From: Bifidobacterium goeldii
GTDB lineage: Bacteria; Actinomycetota; Actinomycetes; Actinomycetales; Bifidobacteriaceae
Assembly (NCBI RefSeq): GCF_003951095.1
Contig: NZ_QXGL01000002.1
Location: forward strand, 124,001-188,000
Direction of reading: 5' to 3'
DNA length: 64,000 bases
Of the stretch, positions 27,067 to 36,788 are shown piece after piece. The translations under genes and the position numbers were made by a program. Each line of letters opens with the position of its first letter. Positions within the stretch are counted from its first letter, which is position 1. The notes under the pieces are model-generated. The model searched no databases and was not told the origin of the DNA. It saw only the letters and a list, made by a program, of their open reading frames with translations.

Positions 27067-30000
27067 TCAGACGGTGATCACTTGATCGGCGATACGCATT
27101 GCTGATTCGCGGTGAGATACCAGCATGATAGCGTTGTCTTTTTCGCGGGCCAGTGTGTTGATTGATTGCAGGATTACGGCCTCGTTGAGCGCATCCAAGC
27201 GGCTCGTTGGCTCGTCGAAGAGGACGAGATCAGCGTTGCGCAGGAATACGCGCGCTAGCCCAATGCGCTGACGTTCGCCTTCGGAGAGTCGATCGCCCAG
27301 CTCGCCAACAGGAGTATCGAAACCTGCCGGAAGCGATTCGATAAGATCAAGCACCGAGGCTTTGCGGCACGCGTCGCGTAGCTGGCTGTCTAGCGATTCC
27401 TTGGCGATACCAGCCCCGCCATCAGGCAGTGCGATGAGCAGATTATCGCGGATGGTACCGTCGAACAATGCTGTTTCCTGGTTCATCATCGTCTGTACGC
27501 GGCGGCGATACTGTGCGTCGATGGCTGGTAGCGGGCGGTCAGAGAACGTGACGCTGCCGGATCGCGGATCCCAATATCGCATGAGCAGCTTGAGCATTGT
27601 TGACTTTCCTCGGCCAGATGGTCCTTGCACGCCAAGAACGCCGGATCGCGGTATGGTCAGCGAATAGTCATGCAGCACTGGCGTGGATACGGTTTCACGA
27701 GTGTCAACGGTTTCAGTACCGCTATCGTTTGCAGGGTATGCAAACGATACATGATCGAGCGCCATGCCAGTATATGCAGGCTGCTCAGTGCCGCGTTCTA
27801 CAACTGCTGGCGATTCGTCCATAAGCGCGAAGAGACGACGCGCAGCAGCGAACGTATTCGTCAGGCTTGCTGGTAGGGCGCTCAACGCTAGGGTGGGGCC
27901 GAACGAGCTGGCGATCAATACCACAGCAGCTACCGACTGTGCAATATGACCATCCATGCCAGTGAACGCAACAAGCGCTGCGACGGCTGTGAAAGCAAGC
28001 ACAACAATGATGCCAAGACCTGCGAAGCGACCATTAATACGGCTGAGACGTGCGCGCTGTGCCCACAATTGCTTGGTGCGCGTCACGATATCCGTCACAC
28101 GCTCCTCACCACATCCGAATCGGATGATCTCGCCAATACCGCGCATACCATCGAGCATTTGATCATCCAGCGCAGCGGAATCCTTACGCAGCTTCGGCCC
28201 AATACCGTGCACTGCATGAGCGAACAACGCCGGCAGAACAACGCCGACCGTCACATGCGCGGTGATAAGCACTACAGCCATCCACGGATTGAGCATAAGC
28301 AGCGCAATCGCATAGATTACCGTGGTGGTTACCGCAATAACAACGGGCGAAATCGTGTGCGCGAAGAAAATCTCAAGCATCTCCACGTCAGTGGTAATCA
28401 ACGCAATAAGATCACCCTTGCCTTTGCCATCAAGCTTGGCCGGAGCAAGTCGACGTAGTGCAGCGAATGCCTTGGAACGGAACAAAGCCAACAAGCGGAA
28501 AGCCACGTTGTGGTTCATAAATTGTTCGGCGTAGCGCATCACGCCACGCAATAGCGCGCAGATAACCATGCCAATAACGGCTGGCGCAACACCCATGCCC
28601 CATACGGTGTGACCGGCGAGCGCAAGGAGTGCAAAGACGCCGAACACGGGTAAGAATGTAGCCGCAAGATGGCCGATAGTGCCAAACGTGCAGGCGGCGA
28701 TCATGAAGCGGGTAAGCGGTGCTGCTTCACGCAGCATGCGTGGAATCAGGCGGTACTGTGCGGTAGCGGCAGTAGCAGTGTCATCCGCAATGACTACGTG
28801 GTCATTATCGGAAACGTATTCATTCGCAGAATCGTTATCATCTGCGGAAGCGTTGTCATGCGCAGGCTTGCTGCTCGTCACCGCAATACTGGCAGTATCA
28901 GCGTTCTGACGGCGACCAACGCTTTCAACATCCTGCTGAGCGCGGAACATGCGCGCATATTCGCCGTCTGCAGCCATGAGGCCTTTATGCTTGCCTGCTT
29001 CCACGACCTCACCGTGACTGAACACGAGGATCATGTCAGCATTGACAGCGTTTGCCATGCGATGCGTAATCATCAGCACAGTTTTGTGCTTGGCCAGCTC
29101 ATGAATTGTTGCCAAGATGCGTGCTTCGCTTTCAACGTCAACGCTACTCGTCGCTTCATCAAACACGTAGATGGCACTGTCATGCAGCAATGCGCGCGCG
29201 ATAGCAATGCGTTGACGCTGACCACCGGAGAGATTTGCCGCATCCGGTTCAATCGTCATATCGAGTCCTGCGGATTGTGCGCGCACAAAATCATCAATAC
29301 GAGCATCGCGTAGCGCATTCCACAGTTGTTCATCGTTTGCGTCAGGCTGAGCCATCAGCAAGTTGTCACGCAATGTTCCAGCAAACAAATGCGACCGGGC
29401 AGAAACTAACGTTACTGCGCGAGTCAATGATTGTGCAGCAATATTGTGCAGTTCATGTTTGCCATGAACGTCAAGCAGGGCAGCAGAACCGGTGTAATCG
29501 GGCAATGTGCCGGCGACAATAGCCGCCGCAGTTGATTTGCCAGAACCGGAGACGCCAACAATCGCAGTGAGCTGGCCCGGGTTTGCCATAAAGGAGACGT
29601 CGGTAAGCGCTGCACTACTTGATGCTGTTGCTTCTGCGGTAGCATCGTCACTGCTGTTCTTATTGTCCTTGCGGTACGAGTATCCGACTCGTTCGAAGGC
29701 GACCGCGAACTGCGAATCGGCCGCCACATCAACATCACCGTGCTTCGGCTCGGGAGCATCCAATAGTGCGAAAATACGTTTAGTTGACGTCATACCGTTC
29801 ATCGCCACGTGGAAGAACGAGCCGAGTTGACGCAGTGGAATGAAGAAATCAGCCGAAAGCAGTACGATCACCAGTCCGCCAGCGAGCGTGAGCGAACCGG
29901 AAGCATACTGCCAAGCAGCCATGCCAATACCAGCCGCCGCGCCACCATACGCTACCGCGTCCATCGCAGTCAGGGAGCGCAGCTGGATTTGCAGCACGCG

Positions 30001-30810
30001 CATGGTCATCACGCGGAATTCTTCAGCCTTAACATCCATATCGCGCGCGGCACGCTCATCAGCGTCGAAAATCTTCAGCGTCTCCAGGCCTTGCAAATCA
30101 TCAAGGAACGTGGCACCCAGATCGGTGTATTTGCCCCAGTATTTCTTGAATACGCGAGCAGCGCTCATCGCCACCATGCCAACAATGAGCACAATCAGTG
30201 GTGCACACACCAGCAGCACCACGGCTGCGGGCACGTTAACTGGCAGCAGGATTGCGAACAAAGTCAACGGCGCGAGCACAGCGTAAAACAGTTGCGGTAA
30301 GAACTGTTCGAAGAAACTTTGAATCTGCTCAATGCCTTCGCCAGCGGACTGTACAACGTCGGCGGTTTTTACGCGCGATGAATACGACGGACCGAGTGCG
30401 AGCATTTTTCGATACAGTCGTTCGCGCAGGCTAAGTTTCACGCGTTCAGCGGCTTCGAATCCAAGTCGATTTGAGCCAACGGCAGCCAGATGGCGCACGA
30501 TCGCGATAACAGCGAATATGCCCAAATACATCAGCAGATCACCTGCGAGCGGCATGGATGCAGTCACAGATGCCGACGTGGAATCTGCAACCGCGGGACC
30601 AAGTAGCTTTTCAAAGATGCCGAACCATGCACTGCCAAACGCAGCTGCCGCAGCGTTCGGGTCAATGGCTTTCAGCAGTGTGCCAAGCAGTCCGACCAAC
30701 GCAACAACGAATGCGGCGTTCGCGATCAGGCTCACCCACATCAGTGCCACTTTGGCGGCGATCAGCCGCCCTATTCCCGGAGCCAGCTGAAATAAGCGTT
30801 TATCGAACAT
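27067..30810 (-). CDS. Fused CydDC-type ABC exporter (TMD-NBD-TMD-NBD)
   Basis: About 1,247 aa: two ABC half-exporters in one chain. NBD1 has GVSGSGKSTAAAIV (Walker A), LSGGQRQRIAIARALL (signature) and YVFDEATSSVD; NBD2 has GPSGRGKSTMLKLL, LSEGERQRIGLARVFL and LVLFDEPTSRLD. The N-terminal half (FDKRLFQLAPGIGRL) resembles CydD, the second half CydC, which export cysteine/glutathione in E. coli. A ~40-residue Asp/Asn/Ser-rich linker (from about SKPAHDNASADDND) joins the halves. NBD2's signature is LSEGE rather than LSGGQ, suggesting asymmetric ATP sites. Start ATG 30810 is preferred; ATG 30822 is possible. No bd oxidase genes are near. Confidence 0.88.
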   Translation of the reverse strand: MFDKRLFQLAPGIGRLIAAKVALMWVSLIANAAFVVALVGLLGTLLKAIDPNAAAAAFGSAWFGIFEKLLGPAVADSTSASVTASMPLAGDLLMYLGIFAVIAIVRHLAAVGSNRLGFEAAERVKLSLRERLYRKMLALGPSYSSRVKTADVVQSAGEGIEQIQSFFEQFLPQLFYAVLAPLTLFAILLPVNVPAAVVLLVCAPLIVLIVGMVAMSAARVFKKYWGKYTDLGATFLDDLQGLETLKIFDADERAARDMDVKAEEFRVMTMRVLQIQLRSLTAMDAVAYGGAAAGIGMAAWQYASGSLTLAGGLVIVLLSADFFIPLRQLGSFFHVAMNGMTSTKRIFALLDAPEPKHGDVDVAADSQFAVAFERVGYSYRKDNKNSSDDATAEATASSSAALTDVSFMANPGQLTAIVGVSGSGKSTAAAIVAGTLPDYTGSAALLDVHGKHELHNIAAQSLTRAVTLVSARSHLFAGTLRDNLLMAQPDANDEQLWNALRDARIDDFVRAQSAGLDMTIEPDAANLSGGQRQRIAIARALLHDSAIYVFDEATSSVDVESEARILATIHELAKHKTVLMITHRMANAVNADMILVFSHGEVVEAGKHKGLMAADGEYARMFRAQQDVESVGRRQNADTASIAVTSSKPAHDNASADDNDSANEYVSDNDHVVIADDTATAATAQYRLIPRMLREAAPLTRFMIAACTFGTIGHLAATFLPVFGVFALLALAGHTVWGMGVAPAVIGMVICALLRGVMRYAEQFMNHNVAFRLLALFRSKAFAALRRLAPAKLDGKGKGDLIALITTDVEMLEIFFAHTISPVVIAVTTTVIYAIALLMLNPWMAVVLITAHVTVGVVLPALFAHAVHGIGPKLRKDSAALDDQMLDGMRGIGEIIRFGCGEERVTDIVTRTKQLWAQRARLSRINGRFAGLGIIVVLAFTAVAALVAFTGMDGHIAQSVAAVVLIASSFGPTLALSALPASLTNTFAAARRLFALMDESPAVVERGTEQPAYTGMALDHVSFAYPANDSGTETVDTRETVSTPVLHDYSLTIPRSGVLGVQGPSGRGKSTMLKLLMRYWDPRSGSVTFSDRPLPAIDAQYRRRVQTMMNQETALFDGTIRDNLLIALPDGGAGIAKESLDSQLRDACRKASVLDLIESLPAGFDTPVGELGDRLSEGERQRIGLARVFLRNADLVLFDEPTSRLDALNEAVILQSINTLAREKDNAIMLVSHRESAMRIADQVITV

Positions 30811-30989
30811 TCCCCGTCCCATCCGCCGGCGTCCCGCGCTTATATTCGCAATGCCGACCGACCATCAACACTAACAAGCAACGACTCACTTGGCTAGAGT
30901 CCGCTATGCGCTAATTTGTGCCATCACTTCCCTACCCTTACCTTTTTCGTGGTGTAGGAAAGAATGGTAGGGGGAATGAGTGTATACGC

Positions 30990-31031
30990 ATGTGGGCGGG
31001 GCACGACGTAATTGCCGTACCCCGCCCACAT
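30990..31031. terminator. Hairpin downstream of the surface-protein pair
   Basis: 15-bp GC-rich stem with one G-U pair (30990-31004 with 31017-31031) and a 12-nt loop, 65 bp after the stop of the serine/glycine-rich gene. No U-run. Confidence 0.5.
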
Positions 31032-31096
31032 GGTGTGACGCGCCTACATGCCGATCTATACCCGGTCAGCGATCAGTACCACTGCCAGACCAGACG

Positions 31097-31846
31097 TTAC
31101 ATCTGGATAGCGTCAGAGTCGCTGGAATAGCTGGATTCCGAGTCGCTTGAGCTAGAACCGCTCGAGGAACCGTTGGAGCTGCTTGAGCCGTTGGAAGAAG
31201 AGCCAGAGCCGTCGCTCGAGCCGCTGCCGTCGGATTGACCAGACTGACCGCCGAACTGCTGGCCGCCATTGCCGCCCTGGCCACCGCTCGGCGGCTGGCC
31301 CATACCGCCGCCCATGCCGTTACCGTTGCTGTTGCTATTGCCATCCGAAGAGGAGCCGCCAGGCATCTGCATCTGCTGGCTACCGCTCGGGCCTTCATTA
31401 CCACCGAGTGCGTTAACGGCGAACGCGCCGCCAACACCGCCAATCAGGCCGCATACCAGCGCGACCGCGGCGATAAGACCCCACGTCTTACCAGGCAGAC
31501 CAGCTTTCAGATCTGACTTGGCTTTAGCCCCGCCCGGCACTGGAACCTGGCCAACCCACTGCCCGTTCTGCGTAGCACTGTACTGCGGATTGCCATACTG
31601 CCCATACGGAGTCTGACCGTTCTGCTGGCCCGCGCCAGTGTACGCTTCGCCCGCATACGGCTGCCCATATTGTGCACTCGGCTGCGCGGTGTCCTGCGGC
31701 GTATACTGCGGCACAGCTTGCGTTGCAGCCGTTTCAGACGTTGCAGCCGCGTCAGCCGCGGCTGGCGCAGTCGGAACCGTAGCCGTCTCGTTAGCGGCCG
31801 GAGCACTGTTGTACGGAGTTTCGTTGGGCTTGTTGTTGTCGATCAT
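31097..31846 (-). CDS. Single-pass Ser/Gly-rich surface protein of unknown function
   Basis: 249 aa, not recognised as a named family. Residues 1-~120 are cytoplasmic and rich in Ala, Pro, Gln and Tyr (YTPQDTAQPSAQYGQPYAGE). One membrane helix follows (TWGLIAAVALVCGLIGGVGG). The external ~100 residues are low-complexity: Met/Gly/Gln-rich (GNGMGGGMGQPPSGGQGG), then Ser/Gly/Asp-rich to the end. The start has GAAAGGA at ~8 nt. It follows the beta-helix gene by 88 bp on the same strand and both have a glycine-rich membrane helix, so they probably form one surface locus. Confidence 0.7.
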   Translation of the reverse strand: MIDNNKPNETPYNSAPAANETATVPTAPAAADAAATSETAATQAVPQYTPQDTAQPSAQYGQPYAGEAYTGAGQQNGQTPYGQYGNPQYSATQNGQWVGQVPVPGGAKAKSDLKAGLPGKTWGLIAAVALVCGLIGGVGGAFAVNALGGNEGPSGSQQMQMPGGSSSDGNSNSNGNGMGGGMGQPPSGGQGGNGGQQFGGQSGQSDGSGSSDGSGSSSNGSSSSNGSSSGSSSSDSESSYSSDSDAIQM

Positions 31847-31934
31847 GATGAGTCCTTTCAAAAATAACGAGCAAAAAATGTCGGAATGTCGGATAAAGAA
31901 GAGCTAGGAGATGAACACTACGAATGTCAGAACA

Positions 31935-33590
31935 TCAGGCCATTGACCAGCTGGTCGACGTGCCGAATTGATCGTCGAAATCGCTGCGATCAATGGTTTC
32001 GGTCGCAAGCTCCGTATCAGAGCCCGCTTCAACCGTCGTGGAGTAGGAGCCTGTGACAGTAACCGTCACATCGCTGTCGCCGGAGACGACGGTTTTGCCA
32101 TTCGCCACAATCGTCACCGTGTTGCCGTCCGAGTCCACAACCTTGCCACCGGACGCGACGTTGAGCGCAGAAATCGTAGTGTTCTTGGTGACCACCCACT
32201 TCGACGTGCCGTCGACATTCACGGTGATCGGCGCATCGCTGGTCGAGCCGCTCGCAGCGGAAGCGTTTTCAGTAATCGATGCTGCACCGGTCCATGTGGA
32301 GCCTTCGAGCAAATACAGGTCAACCGTGGAAATCGTATCTGCTGTCACGTCACCTTCCAGCGTCTGCGAGCGCCCAGTAAAGCTTACTGTTGCCCCGTTC
32401 GAACCGGCCGAACCCCAGTTATTGGAGTCGTTGCCGGATGCGTTGATCAGCGTTGCCTTGCTGGTGTCGAAATCCAACACTGTGTTCGAGAGCACTACGT
32501 CGGCGGTGGTGTTCGTGAAGTAGAACATTGAGCCGGACGTGATTGCAGACTTGAGCGTGGAATCCTTCGCTTGGAACGTGGCGTGTTCGCCGGTGGAGCT
32601 TTCCGCGTCGCCGGAGGTGGACTGGTAGATGATGACACCGTTGGCGATTGGGTCGGAGCCGGTTTTGCCAGTGTTGATGCTTTCCAGCGTGGAATTATTA
32701 ATGAGGATGGTGTTGTAGCCTTCCATGCCGGCGATCTGACTGCCGGATGCAGTGCCGGTCACATTGTTGACCTGCACGTCGCCGGTCGAGTAGAGCAGTG
32801 GCGAGCCGGAGCCAGCTGTGCTCAGCTCGGAATCGGTGACGGATACGTTGCCGCCACCGCGGTCAGTTGCCACAGTCGCACTATGATCGCCCTGCGTGGT
32901 GGCCGTAACCGAGCCGGCGAGAATCGTACCGGAATAGGTGGCATCAAGCGCGCGCGAATTATCAGACGTGGTGCTAATCGTTGTGTCATTGACCAGCGCT
33001 GTACCCGAGTCGGTAGCAAATACGCCGTTGGAGCCAGAGCTCGACGCGGTTAGTTTGCTGCCGGAAATAATGGTTTTCGAGTCTTCACCAACGGTCAGCG
33101 AAACCGAGTTGGTGCCATAGAAATTGTTGTTGTCGGCGTTATCGGAGTCGCCAGACTTTTTGAGCGTGGCGCCCGTAAGCGTCAGCGTGCCGCCGTTTTG
33201 TGCGAGCGCGACGTTCTGGTCGGCATCACTGGCTTCGGTGGTGTCACCATCCGAGGTGACCGTTTTGCCATCGGCAGTGAGCGCTGCAGTGTAGGAGCCG
33301 GTGTAATCGTAGCTCATGGTGTTTGCACCGCCGCCGAAGTTGCCGGTGAGCATTTGGCCAGCACCAGCGTTATTCGATGCGCCGAAGCGGCGGACTAACA
33401 TCATGCCGCCAGCGCCAGCGCATGCGCCACCAGCGAGCGCGATGACGGCGGTGAGGGCGACCAGTCGGCGAGTTGCGATCATTGGGGTGCGCACAGCGGT
33501 AGCAGTGCGCGAAGTCTTGGCTGTACCGTGTGGGTGACGGCCGCCAGCCGGAGTGTTGCTTGCGACGGGGTTGGAAGTGTTCCTGTCCAT
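31935..33590 (-). CDS. Exported beta-helix protein, carbohydrate-binding/adhesin-like
   Basis: 551 aa. Thr/Arg-rich N-region, then a hydrophobic anchor (RLVALTAVIALAGGACAGAG, residues ~40-65). The remainder is rich in Ser, Thr, Asn, Asp and Val in short strands that repeat every ~20-25 residues, indicating a right-handed beta-helix. Landmarks: GTLTLTGATL, NGVFATDSGTALVNDTTIST, VATDRGGGNVSV, GSPLLYSTGDV, IYQSTSGDAESSTGEH and NNWGSAGSNGATVSF. These recur, from memory, in uncharacterised secreted proteins of Firmicutes and Actinobacteria, some linked to Cthe_2159-like polysaccharide-binding helices. No catalytic residues recognised. Start ATG 33590 has GAAAGGA; ATG 33599 overlaps that site. Confidence 0.78.
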   Translation of the reverse strand: MDRNTSNPVASNTPAGGRHPHGTAKTSRTATAVRTPMIATRRLVALTAVIALAGGACAGAGGMMLVRRFGASNNAGAGQMLTGNFGGGANTMSYDYTGSYTAALTADGKTVTSDGDTTEASDADQNVALAQNGGTLTLTGATLKKSGDSDNADNNNFYGTNSVSLTVGEDSKTIISGSKLTASSSGSNGVFATDSGTALVNDTTISTTSDNSRALDATYSGTILAGSVTATTQGDHSATVATDRGGGNVSVTDSELSTAGSGSPLLYSTGDVQVNNVTGTASGSQIAGMEGYNTILINNSTLESINTGKTGSDPIANGVIIYQSTSGDAESSTGEHATFQAKDSTLKSAITSGSMFYFTNTTADVVLSNTVLDFDTSKATLINASGNDSNNWGSAGSNGATVSFTGRSQTLEGDVTADTISTVDLYLLEGSTWTGAASITENASAASGSTSDAPITVNVDGTSKWVVTKNTTISALNVASGGKVVDSDGNTVTIVANGKTVVSGDSDVTVTVTGSYSTTVEAGSDTELATETIDRSDFDDQFGTSTSWSMA

Positions 33591-33844
33591 GATCGTCATC
33601 CTTTCGTTTGGAATGACTTCATTGAACCGCCGCTATCCTAATGGCTTCTGCACTGCACGGTAAGACTGTCTGTAACCTTTCGACAGGCTTCTTGGAAGTT
33701 TCCTGAATGCTTTCTGAACGCGAAAGGCCTTCCGCGAAGGTCGCATGACAATCACAGGTCACGCAACGATCGCGAAAGGCCTCACCATACAGTTCAATGC
33801 GTAAGCAAGCAATTCCGCCCGCTTACGCCATGCAGCCGCGCGCT

Positions 33845-35035
33845 TTACAGTCCGTATACTTCGTGCGCAAACTTCTCCAGCACTGGAATCGAACGCTTCA
33901 CCTTTTCCGTATCAATGCAGTACGCCATGCGGAAGTAGCCGGGCACGCCGAAGCTCTCAGACGGCACGAGGATCAGGTCATAATCCTTAGCCTTCATGCA
34001 GAACGCGGTCGCATCGTCTTCGAGCGCCTTCGGGAAGATGTAGAACGTGCCGCCAGGGCGCACTACGTCGAAGCCAATGCTCGTCAGCGCGTCGTAGAGC
34101 AGATTCATGTTCGTCTCATACACGCTCAGGTCGCTCGTCTCGTCGATGATTTTCGCCACGGCGAGCTGCATCGTGGAACTTGGGCAGTTGTGGCCGGTTC
34201 CGCGGCTGATCTGGCCGAGCATCGGCACGATCAGTTCAGCGTCGGTAGCGGTGGGGCTTACTGCCACATAGCCGATACGCTCACCCGGCAGGCTGAGCGA
34301 CTTCGACCATGAGTAGCAGGTCAGCGTGTTGTCGTAGAAGTTTGCCGGGTACGGCTGTTCATCGCCATCGAAAACGATTTCGCGGTACGGCTCGTCGCTA
34401 ATCAGGAAAATATCGTGACCATATTCAGCCTGGCGCGCGCGCAGCAGGTCGGCGAGACGCTGCAGTGTCGCCGCCGAATACACTGCGCCAGACGGATTGT
34501 TCGGCGTGTTGATGAGCACTGCCGCAGTCTGCGGACCGAGCGCGGCTTCAAACGCGTCGAAGTTGATTTGGAAGTTGTCAGTATCAGCCGGCACGACGGT
34601 CAGGTAGGCGCCCGTACCGCCTACGTACGGCTGGTATTCCGGGAAGTACGGCGCGAAGGTGATGACCTCATCGCCCGGCTTGGTCACTGCACGCAGCGCG
34701 TGAGACAGTGCACCCGCGGCACCCGTGGTCGGGAAAATGTGTGCGGCAGTGTACTGCGTGCCGAAGCGGCGATTGAGGCTGTCAGCGATTGTCGCGCGCA
34801 CCTCTGGCAAGCCCAGCGAGGGGCTGTATCCATGCAGTTTGACCGGCTCGGCGGTCTCATACATGTCGATTACGGTTTTGGTGAAGTCGGGCGGGCACGG
34901 CACGCTCGGGTTGCCGAGCGAGTAGTCGAACACGTTGTCGTAGCCGATTTCAGCGCCACGCGCGGTCGCGTATTCGCTCAGGGTGCGAATCACTGATTTG
35001 CCGCCGAGCATCGCCTTGTATGTTTCGTTGATCAT
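33845..35035 (-). CDS. PLP-dependent class I/II aminotransferase
   Basis: 396 aa fold-type I aminotransferase. Seen: YSLGNPSVPCPP near the N-terminus, TTGAAGALSHAL (phosphate-site loop), NTPNNPSGAVY, LISDEPYREIVFDG (Asp of PLP ring) and the Schiff-base Lys in YSWSKSLSLPGERIGYV. Typical of aspartate/aromatic or alanine-type aminotransferases; substrate not determinable. Start ATG 35035 has GGGGAGG at 8 nt. Divergent from the TetR gene at 35217. Confidence 0.9.
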   Translation of the reverse strand: MINETYKAMLGGKSVIRTLSEYATARGAEIGYDNVFDYSLGNPSVPCPPDFTKTVIDMYETAEPVKLHGYSPSLGLPEVRATIADSLNRRFGTQYTAAHIFPTTGAAGALSHALRAVTKPGDEVITFAPYFPEYQPYVGGTGAYLTVVPADTDNFQINFDAFEAALGPQTAAVLINTPNNPSGAVYSAATLQRLADLLRARQAEYGHDIFLISDEPYREIVFDGDEQPYPANFYDNTLTCYSWSKSLSLPGERIGYVAVSPTATDAELIVPMLGQISRGTGHNCPSSTMQLAVAKIIDETSDLSVYETNMNLLYDALTSIGFDVVRPGGTFYIFPKALEDDATAFCMKAKDYDLILVPSESFGVPGYFRMAYCIDTEKVKRSIPVLEKFAHEVYGL

Positions 35036-35216
35036 GGAACAACCTCCCCGTTGCGTATGGTTCGTTTCTACCACTTGGCGAGCACAACCGCGCGATATTG
35101 ACCACCACATCGTGAATAATAGACAACGCGACTAATTACTATGTGTTTGTACGCGCGCAACGGTTGCAACTCGATCGTTGCTACAGCGCGTGAACTCGTG
35201 CGAAAGGAGCTGTGCC

Positions 35217-35867
35217 ATGCCCAGGCCACGTCGGGATTCAGAGATCCTGCCCGCGAAGGATCGTCTCGAAAACGCGTTTTGGGAGCTGCTTGCCGACCGC
35301 GAATATCGCAAAATCACCGTTACCGACGTGGTGCATGAGGCGAAGGTGAACCGCAATTCGTTCTACTATCATTTCGCTGATTTGCCGGAGTTGGCTGACT
35401 CTGCGATTATGCACGCGGTGGCAGATACCACTGCTCCGCCTGTGGATACTACCGACCTTGACCCGGATGACGAATGGCGGCGGCGCTGTACAGAACTACT
35501 AGGCAACCCTCAACAACGGCAGCGGCTCGACCGACTGGCATTGATCGCCGGCCAGCACAGCTCCCCCGAATTGGTTGATTCGTTGAAGGATTTTGGCCGC
35601 TTGACGCTGATTAGAGACTTGCAGCTTGACCCTGATCATTTGGATTTAAAAAACGATTTGATGATCGACTTTACCGTTGGCGGTATGTTAGCGATTTTGC
35701 GCCGCTGGCCAGAATTGCAGGCGAGTATTTCTGTAGAAGACTTGCTTAATGAGGATGTGGCTGTGCTGGCGATGAGCGTGTACCTGTCACTGTCCAAAGA
35801 AAACATGCTGGAATATTGGAAGCGTATCTTCAGAAACGACATTCATAATCAGCACGAACGCGCGTAA
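35217..35867 (+). CDS. TetR-family transcriptional regulator
   Basis: 216 aa. The N-terminal helix-turn-helix contains LENAFWELLADREYRKITVTD, then VNRNSFYYHFADLPEL, the TetR recognition-helix pattern. The C-terminal ligand domain is unlike any I can name. Start ATG 35217 has GAAAGGAG upstream. Divergent from the aminotransferase and 52 bp upstream of the MscS gene; either may be its target. Confidence 0.83.
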   Translation: MPRPRRDSEILPAKDRLENAFWELLADREYRKITVTDVVHEAKVNRNSFYYHFADLPELADSAIMHAVADTTAPPVDTTDLDPDDEWRRRCTELLGNPQQRQRLDRLALIAGQHSSPELVDSLKDFGRLTLIRDLQLDPDHLDLKNDLMIDFTVGGMLAILRRWPELQASISVEDLLNEDVAVLAMSVYLSLSKENMLEYWKRIFRNDIHNQHERA

Positions 35868-35919
35868 TCACACCGCGCAGCAAGACTGATCGATGCATAT
35901 TCACCATACGGAGGCACTT

Positions 35920-36702
35920 GTGGACACGATGGAACCTCTGCTGCAATGGCTGCAAACCAACGCCAGCAGAATCATTTTTCTGATTGTCACGCTGGCTGCG
36001 GCAGCGCTTATCGTCAAGGGGTTGAGCCGCCTGCTGCGTAAGGTGTTGGACCGTTCTGATATGCCGAGCGCGTCGATTTTCATCAACATTATGCGCGTGC
36101 TGGTATGGGTGTTGGCTGCGGCGATTGTACTCAAACCGGTGTTTGGTATTGACCCGACGACGTTGATGACTGCGCTTGGCGTTGGCGGTATTGCAGTGTC
36201 GCTGGGTCTCAAAGACACGGTTGCAAACGTGATTAGCGGCTTCGGCTTGATGCTCGGCAAAGTGATTCAGCCAGGGGACTTGATTTCGGTTGCGGGTACG
36301 ACTGGCGTGGTGAAGGATATTACGTGGCGGCAAACAGTGGTGCGCGAGCGCAGCGGCAATGAGATGGTGATTCCAAATTCGGTGCTGAATACTGCATCGT
36401 TGGAGAAACTCACGCCGATTAACGAGGGTTTGGTGACGATGGATTTCACTGCGCGCGCTGGCAGTGACCCGACTGCAGTGACTGAGGCCGCGACGACAGC
36501 GATTGCGCAGGCGACGGCTGATTTGGCGCAACCTGGCACCAAGCCGCTGGTGAAGCTTACGGGGTTCTCACCGTACGGCTTGGAATGCCAAGCGTTGGCG
36601 TTTACGCGTGATGGCGTGCTGCTTTCGACGATGCGCGATGCGATGGCGCGAGCGATCGCCGACGCTGACTTCCTTGAGCAGCGCGCGGCGATCGGCGAGT
36701 AG
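35920..36702 (+). CDS. Small-conductance mechanosensitive channel (MscS family)
   Basis: 260 aa: three N-terminal helices, then the beta domain. The pore-lining TM3 and following strand read LMTALGVGGIAVSLGLKDTVANVISGFGLMLGKVIQPGD, with Ala/Gly packing typical of MscS. Opens on osmotic down-shock in characterised members. GTG 35920 is taken as start because GGAGG lies 5 nt upstream; ATG 35929 is nine bases further. Confidence 0.9.
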   Translation: MDTMEPLLQWLQTNASRIIFLIVTLAAAALIVKGLSRLLRKVLDRSDMPSASIFINIMRVLVWVLAAAIVLKPVFGIDPTTLMTALGVGGIAVSLGLKDTVANVISGFGLMLGKVIQPGDLISVAGTTGVVKDITWRQTVVRERSGNEMVIPNSVLNTASLEKLTPINEGLVTMDFTARAGSDPTAVTEAATTAIAQATADLAQPGTKPLVKLTGFSPYGLECQALAFTRDGVLLSTMRDAMARAIADADFLEQRAAIGE

Positions 36703-36735
36703 ACGACAAGCGGAGCTGTTCGGAATGATTGTGGT

Positions 36736-36788
36736 GACGCTCCCCCAGTCGCGCTAGACGCGCGACAGCCCCCTCAGCCGAGGGGGCT
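36736..36788. repeat. Double-hairpin intergenic repeat, copy 1
   Basis: GACGCTCCCCCAGTC, a small hairpin, then the stem AGCCCCCTC/GAGGGGGCT. Related copies lie at 56261-56309 (reverse orientation) and 63319-63363. REP-like; here between convergent mscS and GH36, where it can act as a terminator. Confidence 0.75.

Noticed and set aside
33719..33784. Direct repeats CGCGAAAGGCCT (two copies) near the beta-helix promoter
   Set aside because: Only 12 bp and two copies; may be a regulator site but no further support.
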